Shown: positions 36,867-45,526 of the stretch, piece by piece
How the letters are laid out: each line of letters starts with the position of its first letter
How positions within the stretch are numbered: position 1 is the stretch's first letter
DNA from: Clostridia bacterium
GTDB taxonomy: Bacteria; Bacillota; Clostridia; Christensenellales; CAG-138
Direction: 5' to 3'
Length of the DNA stretch: 62,537 nucleotides
Assembly (NCBI GenBank): GCA_030526995.1
Contig: JAUNBP010000006.1
Coordinates: 1 to 62,537, forward strand
Program-made: the position numbers and the translations under genes
The notes under the pieces: generated by a model
Databases searched by the model: none
Told to the model about the DNA's origin: nothing
The model's input: only the letters and a program-made list of their open reading frames with translations

Positions 36867-38246
36867 TTAGTCTTCCTCGTTATGCGACAGGGAGAGCTTA
36901 TCCGCCGCCACCAAGATGCCTACCTCCTCGCCGTCTTCCAAAAATTCGGGGGAATAGGCTATCCAATCGTTTTCCTCGCAGGAGATTGTAATCTCGTAAT
37001 GCGTGCCCAAGAATATGCAGGCCTTGACCGAACCCGTGAGCCGTGCGTCCTGCGGCGCAACTATCTCAACATCAGCCGGTCTTATCTGCACCAGCGCCTT
37101 CTCCTTGTGTGCAAAGCCCTCTACATCATCGCAGTAGAAGCACTTGTCATCGATGTAAATCTCATGGTCGTCGGGGTAAACCTCGCAATCGAAGATGTTG
37201 GTCTGCCTCGTCTTTTTCATGATGTGAATTGCGTCCTTGGGGATGGAAATCCCAACGTGCTGCCCCTCGGTGGCAACCTCGGTAGTGTGGACTATCCACT
37301 CGTAGCCGCCGCAATCCACCAAGACCTCGTAATGCACGCCCATGAAAACGACGCTCGAAACCGTGCCGGATATCCTCGCCTTCTGAGGTTCGATTATGTC
37401 TATATCCTCGGGCCTTACTACAACATCGACCTCGACGTTCTTGCCAAAGCCAGCATCGACGCAACGATAGACCGCACCGTTCATCCTGACCCGATAGTCC
37501 TCAAGCATGATGCCCGCAATGATGTTGCTCTCGCCTATGAAGTCCGCTACAAACACGTTCTTCGGCTCGTTGTATATATCGGTGGGCCTGCCTATCTGCT
37601 GAATCACGCCGTCCTTCATGACGACTATCGTGTCGGACATCGTTAGCGCCTCCTCCTGATCGTGGGTGACGTAGATGAAGGTGATGCCGAGCTGCTGCTG
37701 CATACGCTTTAGCTCCACCTGCATCTCCTGACGCAGCTTTAAGTCCAACGCCCCCAGCGGCTCATCCAAAAGCAGCACCTTGGGCTCGTTGACGAGCGCA
37801 CGGGCAATAGCTACCCGCTGCTGCTGACCGCCGGAGAGCTGATCTATCCAGCGCTTGCCGTAGCCCTCGAGGTTGACGAGCTTTAACATCTCGTTGACCT
37901 TGACCTCTATTTCGGGCTTTTTGAGCTTTTTTATCTTCAAACCGAACGCAATGTTATCAAACACGTTCAGATGCGGGAACAGGGCGTACTTTTGGAACAC
38001 CGTGTTGACCTCACGCTTGTAGGGCGGAATCTTTGCGATATCGACGCCGTTCATCTCAATCCTGCCGCTTGACGGCATGATAAAGCCCGCAATAAGTCGG
38101 AGCATCGTAGTCTTTCCGCAGCCCGAGGGACCGAGAAGGGTTACAAACTCCCCGTCCTTAATGTAGAGGTTGATATGCTCCAACGCCACATCGCCGTTGT
38201 AGTCCTTGGATACGTCAATCAGTTCAATCAAGTGTTCGTCTTTCAT
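36867..38246 (-). CDS. potA: spermidine/putrescine ABC transporter ATPase with two TOBE-like domains
   Basis: The 459-residue ATPase starts at the ATG after TAGGAGAGATT; the frame from 38282 would overlap the regulator. It has Walker [10 protein letters not shown], signature [15 protein letters not shown], Walker [13 protein letters not shown] and the His switch in VTHDQEEA. PotA is normally about 350-380 residues. The extra length is a second copy of the C-terminal regulatory domain: [19 protein letters not shown] (about 290-365) is matched by [19 protein letters not shown] (about 387-455), each continuing with FMGVHYEV or FLGTHYEI. It is the first transport gene, eight bases after the regulator. 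Confidence 0.94.
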   Translation of the reverse strand: MKDEHLIELIDVSKDYNGDVALEHINLYIKDGEFVTLLGPSGCGKTTMLRLIAGFIMPSSGRIEMNGVDIAKIPPYKREVNTVFQKYALFPHLNVFDNIAFGLKIKKLKKPEIEVKVNEMLKLVNLEGYGKRWIDQLSGGQQQRVAIARALVNEPKVLLLDEPLGALDLKLRQEMQVELKRMQQQLGITFIYVTHDQEEALTMSDTIVVMKDGVIQQIGRPTDIYNEPKNVFVADFIGESNIIAGIMLEDYRVRMNGAVYRCVDAGFGKNVEVDVVVRPEDIDIIEPQKARISGTVSSVVFMGVHYEVLVDCGGYEWIVHTTEVATEGQHVGISIPKDAIHIMKKTRQTNIFDCEVYPDDHEIYIDDKCFYCDDVEGFAHKEKALVQIRPADVEIVAPQDARLTGSVKACIFLGTHYEITISCEENDWIAYSPEFLEDGEEVGILVAADKLSLSHNEED

Positions 38247-38254
38247 AATCTCTC

Positions 38255-38794
38255 CTAAAATGAAGGCGGGGTGCAGACCCAAAGCACCTTTGCCTCGGAT
38301 TTGCCGCCGTTTTGTAAGTAGTGAACGCCGCTCGGGTGGAAGTAGAAGCCGTCGCCCTTTTTGATTCTAAAGCGTCTGTCGCCGTCTATCAAAATTACCG
38401 TGCCGGAGAGCACGTAGCCGAACTCCTCGCCCTCGTGGGGATCGTCCTCGTTCGTGTGCCCGCCCGCAGACAGGGTGACTAAGATAGGCTCCAGTTCGTT
38501 CTTTTGGGCATTGGTAACGAGCCAGCAGACCGTGCAGCCCTGCTCCGTGTCCTCCTTTACAAACATATCCTCCTGCTTGTAAACAACCTTTTCCTGCGTC
38601 TTTTCGTTGAAAAACGAGCCGACGTCGGAGCCGAGCGCTTCCAAAATATCCATGAGCGTTGCGATCGAGGGCGAGGTAATGTCCCGCTCAAGCTGCGAAA
38701 TAAAGCCCTTTGTAAGCTCCGTTCGAGCCGCAAGCTCCTCCTGCGTTAAGCCGAGGCGCAGCCGCATCCTCTTTATCTTGTTTCCAATCTCCAC
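38255..38794 (-). CDS. XRE-family regulator with cupin domain (polyamine type)
   Basis: The 179-residue protein has a helix-turn-helix (about 4-60, [20 protein letters not shown]) and a C-terminal cupin ligand-binding domain (about 105-175, with [11 protein letters not shown] and HPSGVHYL). Homologues such as PuuR regulate polyamine uptake or use. It heads the potABCD operon, so it probably senses a polyamine and controls its own operon. I use the GTG at 38794 ([11 protein letters not shown]), nine bases after AAGGG; a TTG at 38803 is possible. Repeated CTAAAC/GTTTAG half-sites lie between it and the promoter. Confidence 0.9.
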   Translation of the reverse strand: MEIGNKIKRMRLRLGLTQEELAARTELTKGFISQLERDITSPSIATLMDILEALGSDVGSFFNEKTQEKVVYKQEDMFVKEDTEQGCTVCWLVTNAQKNELEPILVTLSAGGHTNEDDPHEGEEFGYVLSGTVILIDGDRRFRIKKGDGFYFHPSGVHYLQNGGKSEAKVLWVCTPPSF

Positions 38795-38809
38795 GGCGGT
38801 CAACCCTTT

Positions 38810-38838
38810 CTAAACTTAAAGTTTAGAGTTTCTAAACT
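38810..38838. promoter_or_regulatory. overlapping inverted repeats, likely operator of the pot operon
   Basis: CTAAACTT-A-AAGTTTAG (38810-38826) is a perfect 8-1-8 palindrome, and AGTTTAGA (38820-38827) with TCTAAACT (38831-38838) forms a second, overlapping one. All lie between the -10 box and the GTG start of the XRE-cupin regulator, as expected for autorepression. Confidence 0.72.
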
Positions 38839-38847
38839 TTTCATCTC

Positions 38848-38876
38848 ATTAAAGCAGATTTTAAGATTTTTGTCAA
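38848..38876 (-). promoter_or_regulatory. promoter of the XRE-potABCD operon
   Basis: On the minus strand TTGACA (38876-38871) and TTTAAT (38853-38848) are 17 bases apart. Confidence 0.85.
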
Positions 38877-38880
38877 TAAG

Positions 38881-38906
38881 AAAAAAGGGCTTTTTTGCCC
38901 CTTTTT
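38881..38906 (-). terminator. terminator of tkt-cysK
   Basis: On the minus strand AAAAAGGGGC and GCCCTTTTTT form a hairpin around six A, ending in T6. It lies ten bases after the cysK stop and just upstream of the pot promoter. Confidence 0.88.
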
Positions 38907-38916
38907 GAAATATATA

Positions 38917-39822
38917 TTACAGTGTCGAAAGATAGCGTTCGCCCGTGTCCGGAAGAAGTGCCACAACGGTCTTTTCTCTAAACTCGGCTCTTTTGGAGAG
39001 TTCGACCGCTGCTGCCACGGCTGCGCCCGATGAGATTCCGCAAAAGATGCCCTCCGTCCTTGCAAGCAGGAGCATTGTGTTTTTTGCCTGCTCGGTGGAG
39101 ACCGTGAGAATTTCATCAATCACGTTCAAATTTAGGGTGGCGGGTACGAAGTTTGCGCCTATGCCCATGATGCCGTGAGAGCCTGCCTGCCCCTTTGTCA
39201 AGAGCGGGGATTCCAAAGGCTCCACGCCGATTATCCTCGTTCCTCCCTCCTTGAGTACCTTGCCCGTTCCGCTTATCGTGCCGCCCGTGCCAATGGCTGC
39301 TATGAAGGCGTCGGGGTAACCAAGGTCCGCTATTATCTCCCTTGCGGTCGTTTCCTCGTGGGCTTTAGGGTTTGCCATATCGGTGAATTGGTCGAGGATG
39401 ATGCTGTTTGAGAGCTGCTTTGAAAGCTCGTTTGCCCGCTCTACCGCTCCTGTCATGCCCTCGGCGGCGGAGGTAAGTACGACGCTTGCGCCGTAGGCTT
39501 TTAAGAGCTTTATGCGTTCTGCGCTCATGTTTTCGGGCATGGTGACGATGAGCGAAATGCCCATGACCGCACAAGCCATTGCGAGGGCTACGCCGGTGTT
39601 GCCGCTCGTGGCGGTGATTACGGTGCTGCCCTTTTGGAGTTTTCCCTGCTGCATGGCGCAGAGCAGCATGTTGTATGCTGCCCTGTCCTTGCTGCTGCCG
39701 GAGGGGTTGAAGGCCTCAACCTTTCCGTACAGCTTGATATTCAGTTGGAGTTTACAGCTTAGGCGGGAAAGCTCTACAAGCGGAGTTTTGCCTATGAGTT
39801 CCAAGATTGAGCCGTAGCTCAT
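38917..39822 (-). CDS. cysK: cysteine synthase (O-acetylserine sulfhydrylase)
   Basis: A PLP enzyme that forms cysteine from O-acetylserine and sulfide. The 301-residue protein has the PLP Lys45 in NPSGSSKDR (the common form is NPGGSVKDR), the substrate loop TSGNTG (72-77) and the phosphate loop GTGGTISGTG. Length and ends are normal. The start overlaps the stop of tkt as ATGA, so the two are co-transcribed. No serine acetyltransferase gene is close. The altered loop next to the lysine could affect substrate choice, but other O-acetylserine enzymes vary here. Confidence 0.93.
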   Translation of the reverse strand: MSYGSILELIGKTPLVELSRLSCKLQLNIKLYGKVEAFNPSGSSKDRAAYNMLLCAMQQGKLQKGSTVITATSGNTGVALAMACAVMGISLIVTMPENMSAERIKLLKAYGASVVLTSAAEGMTGAVERANELSKQLSNSIILDQFTDMANPKAHEETTAREIIADLGYPDAFIAAIGTGGTISGTGKVLKEGGTRIIGVEPLESPLLTKGQAGSHGIMGIGANFVPATLNLNVIDEILTVSTEQAKNTMLLLARTEGIFCGISSGAAVAAAVELSKRAEFREKTVVALLPDTGERYLSTL

Positions 39823-41786
39823 CCCTTTATCACCTTTAAGGCTACCTTTGCGATATTCTCGCCCGTGAAGCCGTACTCTTCGAATATGCGGTTTGCGGGT
39901 GCGGAGGCACCGAAGCCCTCGATTCCGACTATTGCGCCGTCCAAGCCCACATATTTATGCCAGCCGAACGGGGCTGCAGCTTCCACTGCCACCCTTGCCC
40001 TTATAGAATCGGGGAACACGCTCTTTTTGTATTCCTCGCTCTGCTCTTCGAACAGTTCAAAGCTCGGCACCGATACTATCCTTGCGGTAAAGCCCTGCAC
40101 CGAAAGCACGTCTGCAGCCTTGAACAGGCACTCTACTTCGGAGCCGCTTGCCATGAGTATAACATCGGGGGTTCCCTTGGGCTCGCGCAGAATGTAGGCT
40201 CCCTTTAGGGCGTCTTTGCCGCTCTTGTCATACAGGGGAAGGTTCTGCCTTGACAGTGCAAGCACGGTCGGGCAGTCGTGGGTTAGGGCTGCAATGTAGC
40301 CTGCCGCAACCTCCCTTGCATCGGCGGGGCGGAAGGTAAGGCAGTTTGGAGTAGCACGAAGCATTGCAAGCTGCTCTATCGGCTGATGCGTGGGGCCGTC
40401 CTCGCCTACTCCTATGCTGTCGTGGGTAAGAACATAGATGACTTGACGGTTCATAAGAGCCGACAGGCGGAGTGCGGGCTTTAGGTAGTCCGCAAACACG
40501 AAGAAGGTGGCGCAGAAGGTTCTGAGCCCGCCGTAGAGCGCAATGCCGTTGCAGGCTGCTGCCATTGCAAACTCGCGTATGCCGAAATGCAGGTTTTTGC
40601 CCTCATAGCTATCGGCGGAGAAGTCGCCCTTGCCCTTTAGGTAGGTGCAGTTGGAGGGCGCAAGGTCGGCGCTGCCGCCGAACAGGTTTTCAATCCTTGC
40701 AGCCAAGCGGTTTAAGACCTCGCCGCTCGATGCGCGGGACGCCGTCTTGCCCTCAAACTTCCAAAAATCCTCGTCGTCCAAAAGATCTATCGGAAGCTCC
40801 TTTTTGTGGTCAAGCTCCCACTGCTTTGCAAGCTCGGGGTAGGCGTTTTTGTAGGCTTCAAAGAGCCTGTTCCACTCGTCCTCGTAGCCTTGGCAGGGGG
40901 CGGTCAGCTTTTCAAAGTGCGCATAGACCTCGGCGGGAATGTCGAAGGCCTCGTCGTTTGCCCAGCCGTAGGTTTCCTTCATCTTTTTAATGTTTTCATC
41001 ACCCAAGGGGCTGCCGTGCGCCTTTGCGGTGCCCGCAACCGGCGTTCCCCTTGCGATTACGGTCTTGTAGATTATCAGCGAGGGCTTATCCAAAACCTCC
41101 TTGGCACACTTTATCGCCGCTTCGATAGCTTTGGTGTCCTCCCCGTCCTCAACAGTCTGAACATGCCAGCCGTAGGCGGTAAACCGTCCCGCAACGTCCT
41201 CCTTGAAGGTTATGTCGGTGTCGCCCTCTATCGTAATCTTGTTGCTGTCGTACAGGGCTATCAGCTTTCCTAATTTCATGGTGCCTGCCATGGATGCCGC
41301 CTCTGCGGCAACGCCCTCCATCATGCAGCCGTCGCCTAAAACCGTGTAGGTGTAGTTGTCGACTATCTTGTAGCCGTTGCGGTTGTACTTGGCTGCCATG
41401 TGCGCCTCTGCCATAGCCATGCCCACCGCCATTGCAAAGCCCTGCCCGAGCGGGCCCGTCGTGGCTTCGACGCCTGCGGTGTGGCCGTATTCGGGATGTC
41501 CGGGCGTTCTGCTGCCCCATTGACGGAAGTTTTTAATGTCGTCCATCGTAAGCCCGTAGCCGAAGAAGTGCAAAAGCGAATACTCCAGCATCGAAGCGTG
41601 TCCCGCCGACAAAACGAAGCGGTCTCGAGCCGTCCATGCGGGGTTATGAGGGTTGTGTTTCATCTGCTTCCAAAGCGTGTAGACCGCCGGTGCACTGCCT
41701 ATGACAAGCCCGGGGTGGCCGCTGTTCGCCTTTTGAATAGCCTCCGCCGCCAATACTCTTATGGCTGTAATTGCCTGTTGTTCCAT
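39819..41786 (-). CDS. tkt: transketolase
   Basis: A thiamine-diphosphate enzyme of the non-oxidative pentose phosphate pathway that moves two-carbon units between sugar phosphates. The 655-residue full-length form shows KANSGHPGL, the ThDP motif GDGCMMEGVAAEA with the metal Asn in YDSNKITIEG, and the pyrimidine domain with FVFADYLKPALRLSALM and THDSIGVGEDGPTHQP. The ribosome site is AAGGAG. It would feed ribose phosphate released by PNP/DeoB into glycolysis. Confidence 0.97.
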   Translation of the reverse strand: MEQQAITAIRVLAAEAIQKANSGHPGLVIGSAPAVYTLWKQMKHNPHNPAWTARDRFVLSAGHASMLEYSLLHFFGYGLTMDDIKNFRQWGSRTPGHPEYGHTAGVEATTGPLGQGFAMAVGMAMAEAHMAAKYNRNGYKIVDNYTYTVLGDGCMMEGVAAEAASMAGTMKLGKLIALYDSNKITIEGDTDITFKEDVAGRFTAYGWHVQTVEDGEDTKAIEAAIKCAKEVLDKPSLIIYKTVIARGTPVAGTAKAHGSPLGDENIKKMKETYGWANDEAFDIPAEVYAHFEKLTAPCQGYEDEWNRLFEAYKNAYPELAKQWELDHKKELPIDLLDDEDFWKFEGKTASRASSGEVLNRLAARIENLFGGSADLAPSNCTYLKGKGDFSADSYEGKNLHFGIREFAMAAACNGIALYGGLRTFCATFFVFADYLKPALRLSALMNRQVIYVLTHDSIGVGEDGPTHQPIEQLAMLRATPNCLTFRPADAREVAAGYIAALTHDCPTVLALSRQNLPLYDKSGKDALKGAYILREPKGTPDVILMASGSEVECLFKAADVLSVQGFTARIVSVPSFELFEEQSEEYKKSVFPDSIRARVAVEAAAPFGWHKYVGLDGAIVGIEGFGASAPANRIFEEYGFTGENIAKVALKVIKG

Positions 41787-41817
41787 ATCATTCTCCTTAC
41801 ATATTTTCTCATGCTAT

Positions 41818-41846
41818 ATTATAACAACATCTATGCCCGTGCGCAA
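41818..41846 (-). promoter_or_regulatory. tkt promoter
   Basis: On the minus strand TTGCGC (41846-41841) and TATAAT (41823-41818) are 17 bases apart; only the first half of the -35 matches consensus. Confidence 0.6.
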
Positions 41847-41880
41847 GGAAAATATAGCGATTTTCAATTTGAATATGCTT

Positions 41881-41907
41881 AAGGGGCAGTGCAAAGCATT
41901 GCCCCTT
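41881..41907 (-). terminator. hairpin after the small protein gene, possible terminator
   Basis: On the minus strand AAGGGGCAATGC and GCACTGCCCCTT pair with one mismatch around TTT. No T tract follows directly, so termination is likely but not certain. Confidence 0.5.
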
Positions 41908-41945
41908 GGGTTTTGAACGGTTTTTTGTTTTTTGGCAGTCGTCCT

Positions 41946-42116
41946 TTACGGATTGCCGCCAAAGAGGTCAGACCAGATGTCCCCCGCATCGTAACCGGGA
42001 GCGTTGTTCTCATCATAGTTATCATTGTAACCGGGGTACCATACGCCCGAGGTCATGATAACGTCTGTCGGCTGAAACTTGGTTACTTCGATTTTTGCTG
42101 TTTCATATTTCTGCAT
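41946..42116 (-). CDS. small 56-residue protein paired with a large secreted protein (copy B)
   Basis: A 56-codon frame with a strong AAGGAGG site begins 17 bases after the stop of the 1045-residue secreted protein. The N-terminal half aligns with the 57-residue protein at 126-299: Tyr4, Thr12, Phe14, Pro16, Asp18, Ile20, Ser23 and Trp26 are shared, and most other positions are conservative. The tail is acidic and rich in Gly, Asn, Tyr and Asp and ends GGNP. There is no signal peptide, membrane helix or cysteine. I know of no described function. The shared N-terminus with divergent tails resembles a leader/core layout, but no modifying enzyme lies near. Confidence 0.78.
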   Translation of the reverse strand: MQKYETAKIEVTKFQPTDVIMTSGVWYPGYNDNYDENNAPGYDAGDIWSDLFGGNP

Positions 42117-42133
42117 CGTTCTGTCCTCCTTTC

Positions 42134-45100
42134 TTAAGCTACATCAGTTGAGGGAACATAGTCGCCGGAGGCTATTCCGCTCAGTATCTTGTTGCAGGAA
42201 TTCTGCTTTGCCAAGGTTGCACGGGTCTGAGTGCCGTTTACCGTAATGTATGCCCTTGCGAGCCACTCTATATCGGCAAAGCCCGACGGTGTGCCGCTAT
42301 CTCGGATGATTACGGCAAACTCTATCCTGTCGTTTGCGGAATCGTACTTCCAAACCTTGGTTCCCGTTGCTCTTATAACAGCTACGAGCTCCTCGGCTGT
42401 TGCGGCGTCCTCCATGGCCTGTGTCCAAGTGAAGGCTGCGCCTGCTGCGGAACGGCTTGCCCAATTCTCGGCCATAGAGGTTCCGTTGTAGGCGTTAATC
42501 AGGAAGCCGTAGTCAACCGTGTCACCGACGTTTATGGATTGCAGGGCCTCGAAGGTTACTCCGCCGCCGAAGCGTACCGCCGTCTTGTCGTAGCGGGCTG
42601 CCATACCGAGGGTCGTTACCGTCAAGGCTTCGGGGAGGGTCGGGTTGGTGTGGTAGTATGCTACGCCCGTTCCCTGCTTGTAGAGCTTGGGGTTGGCCTG
42701 TCTCGAGGAAGTCTGATATGCGGCAAAGCGGCCTGCACTTGAGTTATATTGCAGGTAGCGTGCGGTTGTAGCAACATTCTGTATAGAGGCTTGAGAATTT
42801 TCATCTATGGAAATAGTCCACTTTATGGCATCTCCGGTTTGAGTGTAGGTTACGGCATTTCCGCTTGTATAACCAATGCTTAAATTATAGAGCTTTGAAG
42901 TCAACGTCCAACCGGAAGAATCGCCACCGAGGGTGAATACATCCACCGCCTCACTGCCTATGGTGATGACATTATTCGTAGGAGCGGATATGCCAACAGA
43001 GGGTAAATAGGCCTCGTCCGCAGATGCGCTCGTTATGATGCCTGCTGCATAAGCATCTCCGCCTACAATGATGAGCTTGTCATTGGCTGCCAAGGTTGCA
43101 GCATCGGTTACAAGGGTATAGTCGTTTTCGCTGCCACTGCCTACGGTCTTTTTGTAAACGGCGACAAGGGTTATGTCTGCCTCGGGTTCATAGCTTCCCG
43201 TAAGGAGCGTCGGAGCGGTCGTCGAATCGTTAAGACCCACGCCGTCGTCTATCATCCAACCGATGAAGTGATAGTCGCCCACCGATGCAATGCCGGTCGG
43301 GAGCGTTGCTGCTCCGCCCTCATATACGTCCTCATGGCCGTAGTCCGCATTGAGGTTTTTGTAGCTCACCCTGTACACCGCTTTTGCTGCGAACTCGACG
43401 ATAACCGCAACATTTCCGCTAACTGTTTCGGTTGCCGTAACGGATTTGTTGACGCCGTTTACCGTAAAGGTGGTTACCTTGTAGGCTAAGCCGGTATCCA
43501 CGGAAATGGTCAGCGATTCACCGTAGGTTATGGCTGCGCCGTCTGCCAATATATCCTCGCCGCGGGTGACCGTCACGGTGCCGTAGTCGGGGTTGGTTAT
43601 CGATATTGAAAGGGCGTATGTATTGGGTACGACATTTTCAACCGTGACTGTGACGTCCTCGGTTACATGCTCAATATAGTAGGTGCCGAGGTCTGCATCA
43701 AAGGGAACAACCGTTCCGTTTGCCTTAACGGTGGGAGTGGAGTCGGTGTAACCCTCTGCAAGCGTTAAGGTGAAGAAGAAGGAATCGTTATCGTTCACCA
43801 CGTTGGTCGTACCTTCAATCGGTGCCAAGGTGTAGCCCGTACCCGAGGTGAGGGTTACGGTATGGGTCGATGCGCTCGGTGAATTGGTGTAGGTCGTGGT
43901 GGCACCACTAACCAGCTTAAATAGGTAGATGGCTCTGACGCTTTGATTAGTATAATAGCCACGTATTGCACCTGTCCCAGTGGCGTTTTCACCCACCTTG
44001 TAGTACTGCTCGCCATTGCCTGTCGATACTAAGTAAAACCCTTCGGCAATCAATGCGGATGTGAGTTCAGTCGGCGTCCAAGCAATATTAGAGTAATCGG
44101 CACTAAATGCGAGCCTGCGATTCGTTGACCAGCTTGTCACGCCCAAGAAAGTGCTGCCTTCGTTAGGAGAGATTGTATATCCCGTAGCATTGTTTCCGGT
44201 AAAGGTAAACTCGACTGCTCCCTCGGGTTTGGTTGATATAGCACGAACGCCGTCAACGGCAGATATCTCCGTTGATGCAGTCGTAACTACCATATCACCG
44301 CTTGATATCTCTCCGGTTGCAAAGTAGAAGTTGTCCGTTGCAGTAGTACTCCTCAATGCGCCGATAAGATATGTTCCTTCCTCCATGTTTGCTGCGGAGG
44401 TAAGCACATAGCTTGTGGCTGTTCCCGAGCTCTCGGTCAGAGAGTAAGTTGCGTAGAGCATGATGTCCTCAGTCGGGGTGTAGGGGTTGGCTACAAAGTC
44501 GGGCCTTGTTGACGTGCCGTCGGTAACCGTACCTGCCACCCAGCCTGCGAACTTATAGGCGCCAACATCAGCCAAGTCGGTGGGAAGCTCTAACGCTGTG
44601 CCCGAATAAGTCATCGTGGTCGTTGCGCCTCTGTCGTTTAGCGTAACCGTGATATCGGGTACAGGCGTGGCAGTGGGCGTGGGCGTGGGCTCCTCAGGGG
44701 GATCGGCTGACGGCTCAGGGGTCGTGGTCGTTTCGAGCTTGTAAATTTTAAGTGTTTGATTGGCGGTGTTTCCGGTCGTATTATTATAGGCACGCCAATC
44801 CGGAGCAGTGGTATAAACTCCCAAAAATCTGCTTGTGCCCGTGTGTTTTAAGTATCCGGAGTCGGAATCCAATGTCCAGACGCTATTTGAGTTTGTACCG
44901 ACACGTACGCCGCTATTGCCATTTGTCGTGTATAGCCATGTCGCTGTTGTGCCGTTGGGGTAAATGGTGTAATTACCATTACCATCATTAGAAATGTTCC
45001 ACTTCAATTCATCTGCGACAGTTGAAGTGATTGACGTGCCATCAACGGTAACTTCAGTTGCAGTTGGAGATGAAGCTGTTCCTCCATTTGACGGCAATGC

Positions 45101-45271
45101 ATAAGTGATGCCGCCCGAAGTTGTCATTGTAATAACAACAACATCAGTTGATGATAGGGATGTGATTGCAGCTTCACTCCATGTTTCTGCCGCGCTTGTC
45201 GTAATTGTGATTGCGGGCAGCAGTGCCAGAACCATAATCATCGACAGGAAAATTGACCAAAATCTTTTCAC
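42134..45271 (-). CDS. large secreted multidomain surface protein
   Basis: The start is the GTG at 45271, nine bases after GAGGAGG, giving 1045 residues with a signal peptide (about 1-28, cleavage near TSAA). Residues about 30-180, 285-455 and 715-866 are three distantly related Ser/Thr/Asn-rich beta modules, each ending in a Tyr-Lys or Phe-Lys-Leu strand (KIYKLE, YLFKLVS, PKLYKQ). Between them lie a Pro/Thr linker (181-205) and InlB-like repeats (GAYKFAGWV...MLYATY near 238-276; GDYHFIGWM...LVAVYKK near 665-708). Residues about 885-1032 form a C-terminal domain (AVRF, DYGFLINAY, FTWTQAMEDAATAEEL, ARAYITVNG) that resembles the end of the fibro-slime protein. No LPXTG or SLH signal is seen. 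Adhesion or glycan binding is the likely role. Confidence 0.85.
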   Translation of the reverse strand: MKRFWSIFLSMIMVLALLPAITITTSAAETWSEAAITSLSSTDVVVITMTTSGGITYALPSNGGTASSPTATEVTVDGTSITSTVADELKWNISNDGNGNYTIYPNGTTATWLYTTNGNSGVRVGTNSNSVWTLDSDSGYLKHTGTSRFLGVYTTAPDWRAYNNTTGNTANQTLKIYKLETTTTPEPSADPPEEPTPTPTATPVPDITVTLNDRGATTTMTYSGTALELPTDLADVGAYKFAGWVAGTVTDGTSTRPDFVANPYTPTEDIMLYATYSLTESSGTATSYVLTSAANMEEGTYLIGALRSTTATDNFYFATGEISSGDMVVTTASTEISAVDGVRAISTKPEGAVEFTFTGNNATGYTISPNEGSTFLGVTSWSTNRRLAFSADYSNIAWTPTELTSALIAEGFYLVSTGNGEQYYKVGENATGTGAIRGYYTNQSVRAIYLFKLVSGATTTYTNSPSASTHTVTLTSGTGYTLAPIEGTTNVVNDNDSFFFTLTLAEGYTDSTPTVKANGTVVPFDADLGTYYIEHVTEDVTVTVENVVPNTYALSISITNPDYGTVTVTRGEDILADGAAITYGESLTISVDTGLAYKVTTFTVNGVNKSVTATETVSGNVAVIVEFAAKAVYRVSYKNLNADYGHEDVYEGGAATLPTGIASVGDYHFIGWMIDDGVGLNDSTTAPTLLTGSYEPEADITLVAVYKKTVGSGSENDYTLVTDAATLAANDKLIIVGGDAYAAGIITSASADEAYLPSVGISAPTNNVITIGSEAVDVFTLGGDSSGWTLTSKLYNLSIGYTSGNAVTYTQTGDAIKWTISIDENSQASIQNVATTARYLQYNSSAGRFAAYQTSSRQANPKLYKQGTGVAYYHTNPTLPEALTVTTLGMAARYDKTAVRFGGGVTFEALQSINVGDTVDYGFLINAYNGTSMAENWASRSAAGAAFTWTQAMEDAATAEELVAVIRATGTKVWKYDSANDRIEFAVIIRDSGTPSGFADIEWLARAYITVNGTQTRATLAKQNSCNKILSGIASGDYVPSTDVA

Positions 45272-45319
45272 TTTTTCTTCCTCCTCAGTTTGTCTTTTTT
45301 CACTAAATAGTATCGAACT

Positions 45320-45343
45320 TTTGCGATGACATAGCATCACAAA
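45320..45343 (-). other. hairpin in the 5' leader of the large secreted protein
   Basis: On the minus strand TTTGTGATG and CATCGCAAA pair over nine positions (one G-T) around CTATGT. It sits in the roughly 95-base leader between promoter and start codon. It may stabilise the mRNA or regulate translation; no riboswitch class is recognised. Confidence 0.5.
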
Positions 45344-45369
45344 GGTAGGGTCAGCCTATTATTGATTTA

Positions 45370-45398
45370 ATTTTACCACGGGAAGCGGAAATGTGCAA
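45370..45398 (-). promoter_or_regulatory. promoter of the large secreted protein gene
   Basis: On the minus strand TTGCAC (45398-45393) and TAAAAT (45375-45370) are 17 bases apart. Confidence 0.75.
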
Positions 45399-45465
45399 GG
45401 GTTAATTTACGTATTTTTTACTTTTTTTTGAAGTTTTTTTAAGAAATTTTTTGTCGAAGCAAAGT

Positions 45466-45502
45466 AAAAAGCCGTTTTACCCGCTGTGAGAGGCAAAACG
45501 GC
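45466..45502 (-). terminator. terminator of serC-serA
   Basis: On the minus strand GCCGTTTTGCC pairs with GGGTAAAACGGC (slight bulge), followed by TTTTT. It lies 24 bases after the serA stop. Confidence 0.85.
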
Positions 45503-45526
45503 AATTTCCTGTTTTAAGCTATGATT

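Noticed and set aside
45272..45398. possible cyclic-di-GMP riboswitch before the large surface protein
   Set aside because: The leader has a single hairpin and none of the conserved bases of either c-di-GMP class.
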